A stretch of 64,000 bases of DNA from Bacillus smithii (GCF_001050115.1 NZ_CP012024.1:1406001-1470000); one strand, 5' to 3'; positions 1 to 13,792 are shown, numbered from the stretch's first letter. A program made the numbers and translations. Notes: a model not told the origin generated them from the sequence alone.

Positions 1-650
1 CTAGGCTCATATTAACGGCTTCAGGAGGAAGTTTTCGTGATCGAACGAGAGAAGAGCTGCGACACGTTACTCGTGAAGAAGCTTTGAACCATCCGAATTG
101 GTCGATGGGTGCCAAGATCACCATTGATTCGGCTACCATGATGAATAAAGGATTGGAAGTCATCGAAGCGCACTGGCTTTTTCAAATGCCATATGAACAA
201 ATCGATGTTATACTTCATCGTGAAAGTATTATTCATTCTATGGTAGAATATCAGGACCATTCTGTCATTGCTCAGCTCGGAACTCCTGATATGCGTGTTC
301 CAATTCAATATGCTTTAACTTATCCTGAAAGGCTTCCATTACCTGTTACAAAGCGGCTCAATTTAGCAGCCATTGGGTCTCTTCATTTTGAAGAAGTAGA
401 TTTTGACCGTTTTCGTTGTCTTGCATTTGCTTATGAAGCAGGAAAAGCAGGAGGCAGCATGCCTACTGTGTTGAATGCGGCAAACGAAGTGGCAGTAAAA
501 GCCTTTTTGGATGGAAAAATTTCTTTCCTCAAAATTGAAGAATTAATCGGAAAAGCGCTAGAATGGCATACACTAATAAAAGACCCGGATTTAGAATCCA
601 TTCAATGCATCGATCGAGAAACACGCCGATTTATCGACTCACTATTATAA
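1..650 (+). CDS. dxr: 1-deoxy-D-xylulose 5-phosphate reductoisomerase, C-terminal part
   Basis: DXP reductoisomerase makes 2-C-methyl-D-erythritol 4-phosphate in the MEP isoprenoid pathway. The reading frame is open from position 3 and continues upstream out of the window; about 215 C-terminal residues are present. The family's hallmark segments are visible: [10 protein letters not shown] at the left edge, the [10 protein letters not shown] metal/substrate segment, and later [19 protein letters not shown]. The ATG-type codon at 84 is internal, not the start. Four bases after the stop the rasP ribosome binding region begins, the usual Bacillus order. A fosmidomycin-exporter homologue occurs at 52001, and Dxr is the target of that drug. 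Confidence 0.97.
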   Translation, partial: RLILTASGGSFRDRTREELRHVTREEALNHPNWSMGAKITIDSATMMNKGLEVIEAHWLFQMPYEQIDVILHRESIIHSMVEYQDHSVIAQLGTPDMRVPIQYALTYPERLPLPVTKRLNLAAIGSLHFEEVDFDRFRCLAFAYEAGKAGGSMPTVLNAANEVAVKAFLDGKISFLKIEELIGKALEWHTLIKDPDLESIQCIDRETRRFIDSLL

Positions 651-666
651 AAAGGTGGTTATTCAT

Positions 667-1923
667 TTGAGTACAATTTTAGCCTTTGTTGTGATTTTTG
701 GAGCTCTCGTGTTTTTCCATGAATTTGGCCATTTTATTTTTGCTAAAAGAGCAGGGATCCTTTGCCGTGAGTTCGCCATTGGATTTGGTCCGAAGATTTT
801 TGCACACAAAAAAGGGGAAACCGTCTATACGATTCGTTTATTGCCGATCGGCGGATATGTCAGAATGGCCGGCGAAGATGCGGAAACGGTTGAATTAAAA
901 CCTGGTTATCGCGCCGGTCTCATCCTTAATGACAAAGGAGAAGCGGTGAAAATCATATTAAATCGAAAAGACCGCTATTCGAATGCAAAAGTAGTGGAAG
1001 TAGAGTACGCTGACTTGGAAAAAGAGTTGTTGATCCGTGGCTATGAAGATGGCGAAGAAGAGTTAAAAACTTTTCCTGTCCATCGAGAAGCAGTTATCGT
1101 TGAAAATGGCATTGAAACGCAAATTGCGCCTTTAGACCGTCAATTTGCTTCCAAGTCTCTTGGCAAAAGAGCGATGACGATTTTTGCCGGACCTATGATG
1201 AATTTTGTTTTAGCGTTTATTGCCTTTTTGTTAATTGCCGCCTTGCAAGGAGTTCCAACCAATCAACCTGAATTGGGGAAATTAACGGATAATGGCGCTG
1301 CAAAACAAGCTGGATTAAAAGAAGGCGATGTTGTACTGAGCATAAATGGAAAAGAAACGAACAGCTGGAACGATATTGTGTCCATTATTCAAAAACATCC
1401 GGAACAAGAACTTCGTTTCAGTATAGAACGAGGCAAGAAAACGCTGGAAGTTCCTGTAACTCCCGAAGCAAAGAAAATCGATGGGAAAACGATTGGGATT
1501 ATTGGCGTTTATAACCCTGTTGAGAAGTCAGTGTTCGGCACTATTACTTATGCGGCTGAAGAAACGTATTCTTGGACCGTTGAGATTTTTCACTTGTTAG
1601 GGAAACTTATCACGGGCGGTTTTTCCATTAACATGTTGTCAGGACCTGTTGGTATTTACGCATCCACCGAGACCGTCGCCAAATCAGGAATTATTTATTT
1701 AATCAAATGGGCGGGAGTGCTAAGTATTAACATTGGCATTATGAACTTGCTTCCCATTCCGGCGTTGGATGGAGGCCGTTTGATGTTTTTTGCCATTGAA
1801 GCAGTTAGAGGAAAACCGATCGATCAACAGAAAGAAGGACTTGTTCATTTTATCGGATTTGCTCTATTAATGCTGCTGATGATTGTGGTAACATGGAATG
1901 ACATCCAAAGATTCTTTTTATAA
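667..1923 (+). CDS. rasP: site-2 intramembrane zinc metalloprotease RasP/RseP
   Basis: Membrane protease cleaving transmembrane anchors (in B. subtilis the anti-sigma factor RsiW, FtsL and remnant signal peptides). HEFGH (residues 18-22) is the zinc motif in the first membrane helix; a single PDZ domain lies around residues 200-285; the PALDGG motif around residue 368 supplies the third ligand; the C-terminus ends in a membrane helix. Length (418 aa) is normal. I chose the TTG at 667 because AAAGGTGG (651-658) is spaced correctly for it; an in-frame GTG at 655 would overlap that site. Sits between dxr and proS as in other Bacillaceae. Confidence 0.96.
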   Translation: MSTILAFVVIFGALVFFHEFGHFIFAKRAGILCREFAIGFGPKIFAHKKGETVYTIRLLPIGGYVRMAGEDAETVELKPGYRAGLILNDKGEAVKIILNRKDRYSNAKVVEVEYADLEKELLIRGYEDGEEELKTFPVHREAVIVENGIETQIAPLDRQFASKSLGKRAMTIFAGPMMNFVLAFIAFLLIAALQGVPTNQPELGKLTDNGAAKQAGLKEGDVVLSINGKETNSWNDIVSIIQKHPEQELRFSIERGKKTLEVPVTPEAKKIDGKTIGIIGVYNPVEKSVFGTITYAAEETYSWTVEIFHLLGKLITGGFSINMLSGPVGIYASTETVAKSGIIYLIKWAGVLSINIGIMNLLPIPALDGGRLMFFAIEAVRGKPIDQQKEGLVHFIGFALLMLLMIVVTWNDIQRFFL

Positions 1924-2038
1924 ATCAATGCTTCATAATCGAAATGAAAATTCCTCAAAAGGCGATGAAACGAAAGATAAGTTTGAAAGTTTATTCACGA
2001 CCAATAGAAAAATCATGGATGTATGTATGAAAAAATGA

Positions 2039-3835
<1,797 letters not shown>

Positions 3836-3869
3836 AAAATCTTTTGGACAAGCCGGTCGATGCTTATAA

Positions 3870-3898
3870 GGTGCCTGAAAGGCGCCTTTTTCTCTTTT
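3870..3898 (+). terminator. Rho-independent terminator of the dxr-rasP-proS unit
   Basis: GGTGCC/GGCGCC stem with a short loop followed by TTTTTCTCTTTT, directly downstream of proS. Confidence 0.85.
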
Positions 3899-4017
3899 GA
3901 ATGGAATGAATTGGGGGATTTATAGAAAGGAAAGTTTCCTTCTATTGAAAGACTAGTGGTCTTTTTTTAAGATGATAGTAGTATGAAGAAATTTAAACGA
4001 ATTGGGAGAGGTCACAA

Positions 4018-7000
4018 ATGAATGAAAAGGCCGAAGGGAAAAAGCAACGGTTTCAGCTGCTTCTTGAGCAGTTGAATTTGAAAAACCAAGAGCTTGAAAC
4101 CTATTTTTGCAACGCTGAAATCGATAAATTAACCGTATTGCGGAAAGAAAAAAAGTGGCATTTTCATTTTACGTTTGAGCGAATCATCCCGGCGGCCATT
4201 TGGAGACAACTGCAGCAGCAGCTATCCATTGCTTTTCGGGAAATCGCGGATGTCACCTTTTCTGCAAAAGTGCTCGATCCTTCGTTCACAGAAGATTTGA
4301 TAAGAGGTTACTGGCAAGATTGTATTCGAAATTTGGATGGAATTTCTCCGCCGGTGAGAAAAATTCTTGAAACCCAGGAACCGGTTCTCCAAGGAAACAA
4401 ACTGTTGATTCAAGCCCCCGGCGAAATGGAAGCTTTGACGATCAAAAGAAAATATGGTTCTTTCATTCAAGCAAACTATCAAAACTATGGATTCCCCCTT
4501 TTGCAGGTGGATGTCGAGATCAGTCAGCAGCAAGACATGCAAGAATATGCGCAATTTTTGCAGGAAAAACAAAAAGAAGATGAAGAGAGAGCGAAGCAAG
4601 CCATTGCGGAAATGCGGAAACGAGAAGAACGTAAGAATGAAGAGGCCAATGGAAGTGCAGAAGATGATGGTCCGCTAATGATCGGATATGCCATAAAAGA
4701 TGATGCTGATTTCCGGAAGCTGGAAGATATCGTAGATGAGGAACGTCGAGTTACGATCGAAGGTTATGTGTTTGATGCGGAAACAAAAGAGTTAAGAAGC
4801 GGCAGAACACTTCTTACTTTTAAAATCACCGACTACACTAGTTCGATCTTAGTCAAAATGTTTTCAAGAGATAAAGAAGATGCTGCTCTGTTAAACAAGG
4901 TGAAAAAAGGGATGTGGCTCAGGGTTCGCGGTTCTGTACAAAACGATACGTTTGTCCGCGACCTTGTGATGATCGCCAATGATATTAATGAAGTGAAAGC
5001 GGTAGTGCGGGAAGACAAAGCTCCTGAAAATGAAAAGAGAGTGGAACTTCATCTTCATACTCCAATGAGTCAGATGGACGCTGTCACCAGTGTTTCCGAC
5101 CTAATTGCTCAGGCAAAAAAATGGGGTCATAAAGCGATTGCGGTCACAGACCATGCCGTCGTACAGGCTTTTCCGGAAGCATACAGCGCCAGCAAAAAGC
5201 ATGGCATCAAAGTGCTGTACGGATTGGAAGCAAACTTAGTGGATGACGGTGTTCCCATCGCGTACAACGACGCAAACCGCCTGCTTGCCGATGATACATT
5301 TGTTGTCTTTGACGTGGAAACGACGGGACTCTCAGCTGTATACGACACCATAATTGAACTGGCTGCCGTAAAAATTCGTGATGGGGAAATTATTGATCGA
5401 TTTGAACGGTTTGCCAATCCGCATCACCCGTTATCAGCGGAAACGATCGAATTGACGGGAATTACGGATGAAATGCTGGAAAATGCACCGGATGATGAGG
5501 TCGTTCTAAAAGAATTTTTTGAATGGGCAGGAGATTCGATTTTAGTAGCCCACAATGCTACATTTGACATGGGATTTTTAAATGTCGGTTTCCAAAAAAT
5601 TGGGCTGGAACGAGCAAAAAATCCGGTTATCGATACTCTGGAACTTGCCAGATTTCTCTATCCGGAGTTGAAAAATCACCGGTTAAATACGTTGGCAAAA
5701 CGATTTGATGTAGAATTGACGCAGCATCACAGAGCGATCTATGACGCGGAAGCAACCGGTTATTTGTTGTTGAAAATGCTGAAGGACGCCAAAGAAAAAG
5801 GAATTGAATACCATCACCAGTTTAATGAGCATATGGGGGAAGGAGAGGCCTATAAGCGGAGCCGTCCGTTCCATTGCACGCTGCTCGCGCAAAATCAAAA
5901 AGGATTAAAAAACTTATTCAAACTGGTGTCGATCGCCCATATCGACTATTACTACCGGGTTCCGCGGATTCCGCGCTCAAAGCTGCAACAATACCGAGAA
6001 GGCATCATTGTCGGATCCGGCTGCGATAAAGGCGAGGTATTTGTGGGAATGATGCAAAAAGCTCCTGAAGAAGTAGAGGAGATGGCCCGATTTTATGATT
6101 ATTTGGAAGTTCATCCAAAACCCGTATATGCTCCGCTTCTTGAACAAGGTTTGATCAAGAACGAACAAGATTTAGAGGAGATCATTTCCAATATCGTGAA
6201 ACTTGGAGAAAAATTGCATATCCCTGTAGTAGCAACCGGGAATGTGCATTATTTGAATCCGACCGATAAAATATATCGCGAAATACTGGTACGGTCACAA
6301 AGCGGCGCCAATCCACTGAATCGTTATCAGTTGCCTGAAGTTCATTTTCGGACGACGGATGAAATGCTTGAAGAATTTTCATTTTTAGGGGAAGAAAAAG
6401 CGAAAGAAATCGTAGTGGAAAACACCAATAAAATTGCTGATTTGATTGAAGAAGTGAAGCCGATTAAAGATGAACTGTACACACCGAAAATCGAGGGAGC
6501 AGAGGAAGAAATTCGGCGAATGAGCTATGATCGGGCAAAAAAAATATACGGCGATCCACTTCCGGAAATAGTGGAAGCCCGTCTGAAAAAAGAATTGCAA
6601 AGTATTATCGGGCACGGATTTGCCGTTATTTATTTAATTTCCCATAAACTTGTAAAAAAATCGCTGGAAGACGGCTATCTTGTCGGGTCGCGGGGATCTG
6701 TAGGATCATCCTTTGTCGCCACGATGACAGAAATTACAGAAGTGAATCCTCTTCCGCCGCACTATGTCTGTCCAAACTGCAAACACTCAGAGTTTTTTAA
6801 CGATGGATCTGTCGGATCAGGATTTGATTTGCCTGACAAAAATTGTCCTAAGTGCGGAGCCAAATATAAAAAAGATGGACATGATATTCCATTTGAAACT
6901 TTCTTGGGATTCAAAGGCGACAAAGTACCGGATATCGATTTGAATTTTTCCGGAGATTATCAGCCTAGAGCCCACAATTATACAAAAGTGCTTTTCGGTG

Positions 7001-8349
7001 AAGATAATGTGTATCGAGCTGGAACGATCGGCACTGTGGCTGATAAAACGGCATACGGCTATGTGAAGGGATATGCCCAAGACCACAATTTGCAATTGAG
7101 AGGGGCCGAAATCGACCGCCTTGCTCAAGGATGTACAGGTGTAAAAAGGACAACGGGGCAACATCCGGGAGGGATTATCATTGTTCCGGATTATATGGAT
7201 ATTTACGATTTTTCGCCGATCCAATATCCGGCTGACGATCAATCTTCTGAATGGAGAACGACCCATTTTGATTTCCACTCAATCCATGATAATGTGCTGA
7301 AAATGGATATTCTCGGCCACGATGATCCGACCGTTATCCGGATGCTTCAAGATTTGAGCGGTATTGATCCGAAGACGATTCCGACCGATGATCCGGAAGT
7401 GATGAAAATTTTTCAAAGCCCTGAACCGTTGGGAGTTACAGAAGAGCAAATCATGTGTAAAACAGGAACGCTTGGCATTCCTGAGTTCGGTACTCGATTT
7501 GTTCGGCAAATGCTGGAAGACACAAAGCCTTCCACTTTTTCGGAGCTTGTGCAAATTTCCGGATTGTCTCACGGAACGGATGTATGGCTTGGAAATGCAG
7601 AAGAATTAATTCAAAATGGCACGTGCGAATTAAGCGACGTGATCGGTTGTCGTGACGACATCATGGTTTATTTGATTTATCAAGGCTTAGAGCCAAGTTT
7701 TGCTTTTAAAATCATGGAATCCGTCCGCAAAGGTAAAGGGTTGACGGAAGAGATGGAAGCGGAAATGAGGAATCATGATGTACCGGAATGGTATATCAAT
7801 TCTTGCAAAAAAATAAAATATATGTTCCCTAAAGCCCACGCGACCGCTTACGTTTTAATGGCTGTCAGAATTGCTTATTTTAAGGTTCATCATCCGCTAT
7901 TATTCTATGCCGCCTATTTTACGGTAAGAGCGGAGGACTTCGATCTTGATGCGATGGTACGCGGCTCTCAGGCTATCCGTGCTCGAATCGAAGAAATCAA
8001 TGCCAAAGGTTTGGATGCCTCGCCAAAAGAGAAAAGCTTGTTGACGGTTTTAGAAATGGCGCTTGAAATGTGTGAAAGAGGCTACAAATTTAAAATGGTT
8101 GATCTCGAACGGTCGAGCGCTTCTGAATTTATCATCGATGGCGATGCGCTCATTCCGCCGTTTAATGCCATCCCGGGTCTTGGAACAAGCGTGGCCTTAA
8201 ATATTGTGAAAGCACGATCTGAAGGCGAGTTTTTATCAAAAGAGGACTTGCAGCAAAGAGGAAAAGTGTCGAAAACGATCATGGAATATTTGGATCAACA
8301 TGGCTGCCTGGATGCTCTTCCTGAACAAAATCAATTGTCCTTGTTTTAG
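4018..8349 (+). CDS. polC: DNA polymerase III alpha subunit, PolC type
   Basis: Replicative polymerase of low-GC Gram-positives with built-in 3'-5' proofreading. Domains in order: N-terminal region, OB fold (about 230-330), PHP domain with HLHT (from about 342), DnaQ-like exonuclease inserted in PHP (DVETTG, D432/E434), the rest of PHP, the zinc-binding CPNC...CPKC segment, and the palm with catalytic DIDLNF (D972, D974). 1443 aa and an ending in QLSLF, a plausible clamp-binding tail, both typical of Bacillus PolC. ATG 4018 is preceded by GGGAGAGG. It has its own transcription region after the proS terminator. Confidence 0.98.
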   Translation: MNEKAEGKKQRFQLLLEQLNLKNQELETYFCNAEIDKLTVLRKEKKWHFHFTFERIIPAAIWRQLQQQLSIAFREIADVTFSAKVLDPSFTEDLIRGYWQDCIRNLDGISPPVRKILETQEPVLQGNKLLIQAPGEMEALTIKRKYGSFIQANYQNYGFPLLQVDVEISQQQDMQEYAQFLQEKQKEDEERAKQAIAEMRKREERKNEEANGSAEDDGPLMIGYAIKDDADFRKLEDIVDEERRVTIEGYVFDAETKELRSGRTLLTFKITDYTSSILVKMFSRDKEDAALLNKVKKGMWLRVRGSVQNDTFVRDLVMIANDINEVKAVVREDKAPENEKRVELHLHTPMSQMDAVTSVSDLIAQAKKWGHKAIAVTDHAVVQAFPEAYSASKKHGIKVLYGLEANLVDDGVPIAYNDANRLLADDTFVVFDVETTGLSAVYDTIIELAAVKIRDGEIIDRFERFANPHHPLSAETIELTGITDEMLENAPDDEVVLKEFFEWAGDSILVAHNATFDMGFLNVGFQKIGLERAKNPVIDTLELARFLYPELKNHRLNTLAKRFDVELTQHHRAIYDAEATGYLLLKMLKDAKEKGIEYHHQFNEHMGEGEAYKRSRPFHCTLLAQNQKGLKNLFKLVSIAHIDYYYRVPRIPRSKLQQYREGIIVGSGCDKGEVFVGMMQKAPEEVEEMARFYDYLEVHPKPVYAPLLEQGLIKNEQDLEEIISNIVKLGEKLHIPVVATGNVHYLNPTDKIYREILVRSQSGANPLNRYQLPEVHFRTTDEMLEEFSFLGEEKAKEIVVENTNKIADLIEEVKPIKDELYTPKIEGAEEEIRRMSYDRAKKIYGDPLPEIVEARLKKELQSIIGHGFAVIYLISHKLVKKSLEDGYLVGSRGSVGSSFVATMTEITEVNPLPPHYVCPNCKHSEFFNDGSVGSGFDLPDKNCPKCGAKYKKDGHDIPFETFLGFKGDKVPDIDLNFSGDYQPRAHNYTKVLFGEDNVYRAGTIGTVADKTAYGYVKGYAQDHNLQLRGAEIDRLAQGCTGVKRTTGQHPGGIIIVPDYMDIYDFSPIQYPADDQSSEWRTTHFDFHSIHDNVLKMDILGHDDPTVIRMLQDLSGIDPKTIPTDDPEVMKIFQSPEPLGVTEEQIMCKTGTLGIPEFGTRFVRQMLEDTKPSTFSELVQISGLSHGTDVWLGNAEELIQNGTCELSDVIGCRDDIMVYLIYQGLEPSFAFKIMESVRKGKGLTEEMEAEMRNHDVPEWYINSCKKIKYMFPKAHATAYVLMAVRIAYFKVHHPLLFYAAYFTVRAEDFDLDAMVRGSQAIRARIEEINAKGLDASPKEKSLLTVLEMALEMCERGYKFKMVDLERSSASEFIIDGDALIPPFNAIPGLGTSVALNIVKARSEGEFLSKEDLQQRGKVSKTIMEYLDQHGCLDALPEQNQLSLF

Positions 8350-8426
8350 CCATTATTCCGCACTATTGCATAATTTTAATGGTTATGGTATATTTTTAGT
8401 GGAAATACTAACAATAACTCTCTTTT

Positions 8427-8460
8427 GAAAGAGTGGGGTGTCCCCACTCTTTCGTGTTTG
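8427..8460 (+). terminator. Hairpin terminator after polC
   Basis: Perfect stem GAAAGAGTGGGG/CCCCACTCTTTC with a 2-3 base loop, followed by a modest T-rich tail (GTGTTTGTT). It separates polC from the rimP-nusA operon. Confidence 0.75.
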
Positions 8461-8509
8461 TTATCCTATTTTTCATTCTTGGTAAATTTTTTTCGGCCAG
8501 GAGGTTTCT

Positions 8510-8980
8510 ATGAGTAAAATTACAGAATTAGTAGAGCGGCTAGTCCAACCCATACTGGACGATATGAAACTCGACTTAGTCGATGTCGAATATGTAAAAG
8601 AAGGAAAAAATTGGTTTCTTCGCGTCTATATTGATAAAGAGGAAGGCGTGGACATCGAAGAGTGCGGAACGGTCAGCGAACGTTTAAGCGAAAAATTAGA
8701 CGAATTGGATCCAATTTCCCATAATTATTTTTTGGAGGTTTCATCGCCCGGAGCGGAGAGGCCGCTGAAAAAAAAGAGCGATTTCGAAAAAGCCGTTGGA
8801 AAGCACGTTCATGTTAAAACTTTTGAACCTATTGATGGCGAAAAAGAATTTGAAGGGAAAATGATATCGTTTCGTGATGATGAATTGGTGTTAGAAATCC
8901 GCGTGAAAACACGGAAAAAAGAAGTCATCATTCCGTTCCAAAAAGTGGCCAAAGCCCGTTTAGCCGTTTCCTTCTTTTAA
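8510..8980 (+). CDS. rimP: ribosome maturation factor RimP
   Basis: Binds ribosomal protein S12 and assists maturation of the 30S subunit. 156 aa with the two-domain RimP layout: N-terminal alpha/beta domain with the DVEYVKEG and LRVYID segments, the conserved [14 protein letters not shown] linker (about residues 74-87) and a C-terminal SH3-like beta barrel. AGGAGG sits seven bases before ATG 8510. First gene of the conserved rimP-nusA-rnpM-ylxQ-infB-ylxP-rbfA operon, where transcription and translation factors are co-expressed. Confidence 0.96.
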   Translation: MSKITELVERLVQPILDDMKLDLVDVEYVKEGKNWFLRVYIDKEEGVDIEECGTVSERLSEKLDELDPISHNYFLEVSSPGAERPLKKKSDFEKAVGKHVHVKTFEPIDGEKEFEGKMISFRDDELVLEIRVKTRKKEVIIPFQKVAKARLAVSFF

Positions 8981-9104
8981 TGAAAGGATTCTATTCAAAG
9001 CGAGTCAGTCTGTTCACAATCCGTGGAAAGGGATCCGCTTTCGAATGAACGTTATCATATAATGATAGAGCTTAATTGTGATCTTGAAGGGGGATGAACC
9101 GACA

Positions 9105-10298
9105 ATGAGCACAGAGTTTTTAGATGCTCTTGTTATTTTGGAAAAAGAAAAAGGGATTTCAAGAGAAGTGATTGTCGATGCCATTGAAGCCGCGCTTGTT
9201 TCGGCTTATAAACGGAACTTTAACCAAGCCCAAAACGTTCGTGTCGACTTAAATGTAGAAACGGGAACGATGAGAGTTTTTGCCAGAAAAGAAGTGGTGG
9301 AAGAAGTATTTGATTCTCGTTTGGAAATTTCTCTGGACGAGGCTAAAAAAATAAACCCGTCCTATGAAATCGGCGATATTGTAGAATTGGAAGTTACACC
9401 GAAAAACTTTGGAAGAATTGCGGCACAAACCGCGAAGCAAGTAGTGACGCAGAGAGTTCGGGAAGCGGAAAGAGGAATTATTTATTCCGAGTTTATTGAC
9501 CGTGAAGAAGATATCATGACGGGGATTGTGCAGCGGCAAGATTCTCGTTTTATCTATGTCAGTCTAGGGAAGATTGAAGCGCTCCTTCCGCAAAACGAGC
9601 AAATGCCGAATGAAACGTACAAGCCGCATGATCGCATTAAAGTCTATATTACGAAAGTAGAAAAAACGACAAAAGGACCGCAAATCTATGTATCGCGTAC
9701 TCATCCTGGCTTGCTGAAAAGACTATTTGAAATTGAAGTTCCTGAAATTTTTGATGGCACCGTTGAAATTAAGTCGGTCGCTCGTGAAGCGGGAGATCGT
9801 TCAAAAATTTCGGTGTATGCGGAAAATCCGGATGTCGATCCTGTCGGTGCTTGCGTCGGTCCTAAAGGCGCCCGTGTTCAGGCGGTTGTAAACGAACTAA
9901 AAGGAGAAAAAATCGATATTGTCAAATGGTCCGACGATCCTGTAGTGTTCGTGGCCAATGCGTTAAGCCCTTCCAAAGTGTTGGATGTTCAGGTGAATGA
10001 GGAAGGAAAAGCGACGACTGTCGTTGTTCCGGATTATCAACTTTCGCTGGCCATTGGCAAAAGAGGTCAAAATGCACGGCTTGCGGCTAAACTAACCGGA
10101 TGGAAAATTGATATTAAAAGTGAATCGGAAGCGAGAAAACTTGGAATCTATCCTCCGGCTGCCGCAAACTTGGAAGAAGAAATAAACGAGAGTGATGAAT
10201 CTGAAACGACAGAAGAAATGATACAGCTTGAGGAAGTGGAGAATTCACAAGAAACGGGTACAGAAGCAACTGATTTTTCATCTGAAAAAATCGAATAG
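9105..10298 (+). CDS. nusA: transcription termination/antitermination factor NusA
   Basis: RNA polymerase-bound factor modulating pausing, intrinsic termination and rRNA antitermination. Domains: N-terminal RNAP-binding domain (1-130), S1 (about 135-200), KH1 and KH2 (about 205-350, with VGPKGARVQ and IGKRGQNARLAAKLTGW), then a short acidic tail; the C-terminal repeats of the E. coli protein are absent, as usual in Bacillus. I start at ATG 9105 (MSTEFLDAL), which follows GAAGGGGG; the upstream in-frame start at 9078 would add nine unconserved residues. 397 aa. Confidence 0.97.
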   Translation: MSTEFLDALVILEKEKGISREVIVDAIEAALVSAYKRNFNQAQNVRVDLNVETGTMRVFARKEVVEEVFDSRLEISLDEAKKINPSYEIGDIVELEVTPKNFGRIAAQTAKQVVTQRVREAERGIIYSEFIDREEDIMTGIVQRQDSRFIYVSLGKIEALLPQNEQMPNETYKPHDRIKVYITKVEKTTKGPQIYVSRTHPGLLKRLFEIEVPEIFDGTVEIKSVAREAGDRSKISVYAENPDVDPVGACVGPKGARVQAVVNELKGEKIDIVKWSDDPVVFVANALSPSKVLDVQVNEEGKATTVVVPDYQLSLAIGKRGQNARLAAKLTGWKIDIKSESEARKLGIYPPAAANLEEEINESDESETTEEMIQLEEVENSQETGTEATDFSSEKIE

Positions 10299-10310
10299 GG
10301 GTGGAGAATC

Positions 10311-10586
10311 ATGGCTGTTCAGAAAAAAATACCATTGCGTAAATGTGTTGCAACGGGTGAAATGAAACCTAAAAAAGAAATGATTCGCATCGTCCGTTCG
10401 AAAGAAGGAACGGTTTCGATTGATCCAACCGGCAAAAAATCCGGAAGAGGAGCCTATTTGTCAAAAGATAAAGAAGCGGTCCTTCTGGCCAAAAAAACCA
10501 ATGCGCTTTCCAGACATTTAAATGTTCAGATCGACGATTCTTTATACTCAGAACTAATCGAGTATATCGAAAAGGAGAAAAAGTAA
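10311..10586 (+). CDS. rnpM: RNase P modulator RnpM (YlxR)
   Basis: YlxR-family small RNA-binding protein; in B. subtilis it has been shown to bind RNase P RNA and modulate its activity. 91 aa, basic, with the family signature RKCVATGEMKPKKEMIRIVR near the N-terminus and the GRGAYL element in the middle. ATG 10311 lies close behind AGGGGTGGAG. The stop codon is immediately followed by the ylxQ GTG start, indicating tight coupling inside the nusA-infB operon. Confidence 0.93.
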   Translation: MAVQKKIPLRKCVATGEMKPKKEMIRIVRSKEGTVSIDPTGKKSGRGAYLSKDKEAVLLAKKTNALSRHLNVQIDDSLYSELIEYIEKEKK

Positions 10587-10904
10587 GTGAAACAGGAAAA
10601 GTGGGTTTCACTTCTTGGATTGGCCAATAGAGCGGGGAAAATTATTTCCGGAGAAGAATTGGCAGTGAAAGAAATTCGAACGGGTCGAGCAAAGCTCGTC
10701 CTTTTGTCGAAAGACGCCTCGGAAAACACCATAAAAAAAATAAAAGATAAATGCCTTTATTACCAAGTTCCTGTAAAAGAAGTTTCCAACCGGTATTTGT
10801 TGGGACAATCGATCGGAAAAAAGGAAAGAGTCGTGGTGGCTGTGCTGGACGAAGGCTTTGCGAAAAAGCTGCATTTTCTGCTCGACGAAACTATACGGGG
10901 GTGA
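10587..10904 (+). CDS. ylxQ: L7Ae/L30e-family RNA-binding protein YlxQ
   Basis: Member of the L7Ae/L30e/S12e/Gadd45 family that recognises kink-turn RNA; its role in Bacillus is not essential and not well defined. The family core is visible: [16 protein letters not shown] at the N-terminus, [22 protein letters not shown], and the C-terminal [13 protein letters not shown]. 105 aa. GTG start at 10587 abuts the rnpM stop, with AAAGGAG upstream inside rnpM. infB begins four bases after its stop. Confidence 0.9.
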   Translation: MKQEKWVSLLGLANRAGKIISGEELAVKEIRTGRAKLVLLSKDASENTIKKIKDKCLYYQVPVKEVSNRYLLGQSIGKKERVVVAVLDEGFAKKLHFLLDETIRG

Positions 10905-10908
10905 ACAT

Positions 10909-13134
10909 ATGAGTAAAATGAGAATATATGAGTATGCCAAGACCAAGCATGTGTCTAGTAAAGAGGTGATTTCTAAGCTTCAGGAATTAGATATTGATGT
11001 TTCCAACCATATGACGACCATCAATGATGAAACCATTCAAAAACTGGACAAAGCGTTCGATCAATTACACAAAGAAAAAGAACATGGCCATCGCCATGAG
11101 AAGAATCCGGAAAGGTCAAACAAGCCGCAATCGAAAGCTTCTCCTCAGTTCAAGCAGTCGAATGAGGAAAACGCAAAAGAAAATCGTGTGAAATCACAGC
11201 CAAGATCGGGATCAAAAGGCGGAGAAGGCAAAAAACATGATCATCATGATCACCGTCCGAAAGAAACTGCTGCCTTCGACCGTAAAGGAAACAAGCCAAA
11301 AAACAACAAGCATAGAAATCAAAAAGGAAAGAAAGCGCATCAACCATCCAATGCTCAACAGCCTTCTGCCAAGAAAAGAGAACTTCCTGAAAAAATAACA
11401 TTCTCAGGATCTATGACAGTTGCTGAATTTGCCAAAAAATTGCATGTTGAGCCGTCCGAAATCATTAAAAAATTATTTATGCTAGGAATTATGGCCACGA
11501 TCAACCAAGAATTAGATAAAGATGCCATTGAGTTGATTGCGGACGAATACGGTGTGGCAGTAGAAGAAGAAGTCCAAATTGATGAAACCGATCTGGAAGT
11601 GTACTTTACGGAAGATCAACCGGAAGATTTAGTAGAGCGGCCATCTGTTGTGACGATTATGGGGCATGTTGACCACGGGAAAACGACATTGCTGGATTCG
11701 ATCCGTCATACAAAAGTGACGGAAGGAGAAGCAGGAGGAATTACCCAACATATTGGTGCTTACCAAGTCGAAGTGAACGGAAAGAAAATCACGTTTTTGG
11801 ATACGCCGGGCCATGCTGCTTTTACAACGATGCGGGCCCGTGGGGCACAAGTGACGGACATCACTGTGCTGGTTGTTGCTGCCGATGACGGGGTAATGCC
11901 GCAAACGGTTGAAGCCATCAATCATGCGAAAGCGGCTAATGTACCGATCATTGTAGCGGTCAATAAGATTGATAAACCATCTGCCAATCCGGATCGTGTC
12001 ATGCAAGAATTGACGGAATACGGATTGGTTCCTGAGGATTGGGGCGGCGATACGATCTTTGTTCCAATATCGGCCTTAACCGGAGAAGGCATCGATAATT
12101 TATTGGAAATGATCCTGTTGGTCAGCGAAGTAGAGGAGTTAAAAGCGAATCCGAATCGACTGGCGCTCGGAACGGTGATTGAAGCGCAGCTAGATAAAGG
12201 CCGTGGCCCTGTAGCCACATTGCTTGTTCAAAACGGTACTCTTCATGTGGGAGATCCGATTGTAGTAGGAAATACTTACGGTCGGGTTCGTGCGATGGTA
12301 AACGATCTAGGGCGTCGTGTCAAAACGGCTGGACCGTCTACTCCGGTAGAAATTACTGGTTTAAACGACGTTCCTCAGGCTGGTGACCGTTTTGTTGTAT
12401 TTGAAGATGAGAAAAAAGCCCGTCAAATTGGCGAGGCAAGGGCTCAACAAGCACTGGCGGCACAACGAAGCGAAAAAGCCAAGATCAGCCTCGACAATTT
12501 GTTTGAACATATGAAACAAGGGGAAATGAAAGAGTTAAATATCATTTTAAAAGCCGACGTGCAAGGATCGGTTGAGGCACTGGCTGCTGCTTTACAAAAA
12601 ATTGATGTAGAGGGCGTAAATGTAAAAATTATTCATACGGGTGTTGGAGCGATTACGGAATCAGATATTATTTTAGCAAGTGCTTCCAATGCCATCGTTA
12701 TAGGTTTTAATGTTCGTCCGGATGTAAATGCTAAACGTGCGGCTGAGACGGAAAAAGTCGATATCCGTCTGCACCGTATTATTTACAAAGCGATTGAAGA
12801 AATTGAATCCGCAATGAAAGGAATGCTTGATCCGGAATACGAAGAAAAAATTATTGGTCAAGCAGAGGTTCGACAAACGTTTAAAGTTTCTAAAATTGGT
12901 ACCATTGCCGGTTCTTATGTAACGGAAGGAAAAATTACCCGTGATAGCGGAGTTCGGCTCATTCGTGACGGCATCGTCATCTTTGAAGGCGAGATTGATA
13001 CTTTGAAACGTTTTAAAGACGATGTAAAAGAAGTCCATCAAGGATATGAATGCGGAATTACCATTAAAAACTTTAATGACATTAAAGAAGGAGATGTCAT
13101 TGAAGCATTTGTCATGAAAGAAGTGGAACGTTAA
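10909..13134 (+). CDS. infB: translation initiation factor IF-2
   Basis: GTPase that places initiator fMet-tRNA on the 30S subunit and drives subunit joining. Layout: N-terminal IF2_N motif ([11 protein letters not shown]), a long Lys/Gln/His-rich low-complexity linker (about 50-165), a second IF2_N segment, the G domain with GHVDHGKTT (252-260), DTPGH and NKID, then EF-Tu-like domain II, IF-2 domain 3 and the C-terminal fMet-tRNA-binding domain. ATG 10909 follows CGGGGGTG and the conserved start [11 protein letters not shown]; the longer frame from 10858 overlaps ylxQ and is rejected. 741 aa. Confidence 0.98.
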   Translation: MSKMRIYEYAKTKHVSSKEVISKLQELDIDVSNHMTTINDETIQKLDKAFDQLHKEKEHGHRHEKNPERSNKPQSKASPQFKQSNEENAKENRVKSQPRSGSKGGEGKKHDHHDHRPKETAAFDRKGNKPKNNKHRNQKGKKAHQPSNAQQPSAKKRELPEKITFSGSMTVAEFAKKLHVEPSEIIKKLFMLGIMATINQELDKDAIELIADEYGVAVEEEVQIDETDLEVYFTEDQPEDLVERPSVVTIMGHVDHGKTTLLDSIRHTKVTEGEAGGITQHIGAYQVEVNGKKITFLDTPGHAAFTTMRARGAQVTDITVLVVAADDGVMPQTVEAINHAKAANVPIIVAVNKIDKPSANPDRVMQELTEYGLVPEDWGGDTIFVPISALTGEGIDNLLEMILLVSEVEELKANPNRLALGTVIEAQLDKGRGPVATLLVQNGTLHVGDPIVVGNTYGRVRAMVNDLGRRVKTAGPSTPVEITGLNDVPQAGDRFVVFEDEKKARQIGEARAQQALAAQRSEKAKISLDNLFEHMKQGEMKELNIILKADVQGSVEALAAALQKIDVEGVNVKIIHTGVGAITESDIILASASNAIVIGFNVRPDVNAKRAAETEKVDIRLHRIIYKAIEEIESAMKGMLDPEYEEKIIGQAEVRQTFKVSKIGTIAGSYVTEGKITRDSGVRLIRDGIVIFEGEIDTLKRFKDDVKEVHQGYECGITIKNFNDIKEGDVIEAFVMKEVER

Positions 13135-13415
13135 TGACGATCGGCAGCCTGGAAGTTGAATTTTTCATCCAGGATGCCCGGTCATTAAAAGAAAAACGGG
13201 CTGTACTTCAGCGTGTGTTAACACGTTTGAAGCAAAAAATGAATGTTTCCGTGGCTGAAATCGACCATCAAGATGTCTGGCAACGAACAAGAATTGCGGT
13301 TGTGACGGTAGCATCGTCACGACAAGCTTGTGAACGCCAATTGGAGAATGCCCTCCGTTATTTGGATTCATTTCCTGAGTGGGAAAGGTTAAGCGCATCT
13401 TATGAATGGTTATAG
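13134..13415 (+). CDS. ylxP: DUF503-family protein YlxP
   Basis: Small conserved protein of the nusA-infB operon; proposed from genetics to act in ribosome assembly alongside RbfA, but no enzymatic role is established. 93 aa with the DUF503 pattern: an [15 protein letters not shown] helix near residue 12 and [21 protein letters not shown] in the middle. Its ATG overlaps the infB stop by one base (TAATG), so translation is coupled. It is followed 17 bases later by rbfA. Confidence 0.9.
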   Translation: MTIGSLEVEFFIQDARSLKEKRAVLQRVLTRLKQKMNVSVAEIDHQDVWQRTRIAVVTVASSRQACERQLENALRYLDSFPEWERLSASYEWL

Positions 13416-13432
13416 AGATAGAGGTGATAAAT

Positions 13433-13792
13433 GTGAACCTTCGTGCAAACCGAGTCGGAGAACAAATGAAAAAAGAGCTGTCGGATATCATCGGCAGAAA
13501 AATTAAAGATCCGCGTATTGGTTTTGTCACTGTGACGGATGTGCAATTGACAGGCGACTTGCAGCAGGCAAAAGTATATATTTCCGTGTTAGGCGATGAA
13601 AAACAAAAAAAGGATACATTAAAAGCTCTTGCCAAAGCGAAAGGATTCATTCGTTCTGAAATCGGCCAACGAATTCGCCTGCGGAAAACGCCCGATCTTC
13701 TTTTTGAATTTGATGAATCCATTGATTATGGCAATCGCATTGAAACGCTGCTGAAAGAAATCAGCAGCAATGAATCCAATCAGGAGAATTAA
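13433..13792 (+). CDS. rbfA: ribosome-binding factor A
   Basis: KH-fold protein assisting late 16S rRNA 5'-end maturation of the 30S subunit. 119 aa with the conserved [18 protein letters not shown]-terminus, [12 protein letters not shown], and the [25 protein letters not shown]-terminal core. I begin at GTG 13433 (MNLRANRVG), preceded by AGAGGTGAT; the frame's earlier GTG at 13406 overlaps ylxP and adds residues absent from the family. Last gene before a terminator. Confidence 0.96.
   Translation: MNLRANRVGEQMKKELSDIIGRKIKDPRIGFVTVTDVQLTGDLQQAKVYISVLGDEKQKKDTLKALAKAKGFIRSEIGQRIRLRKTPDLLFEFDESIDYGNRIETLLKEISSNESNQEN

Noticed and set aside
4222-7572. Several minus-strand frames of 60-150 codons inside polC
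   Set aside because: Antisense shadows of the polC coding sequence with no family features.
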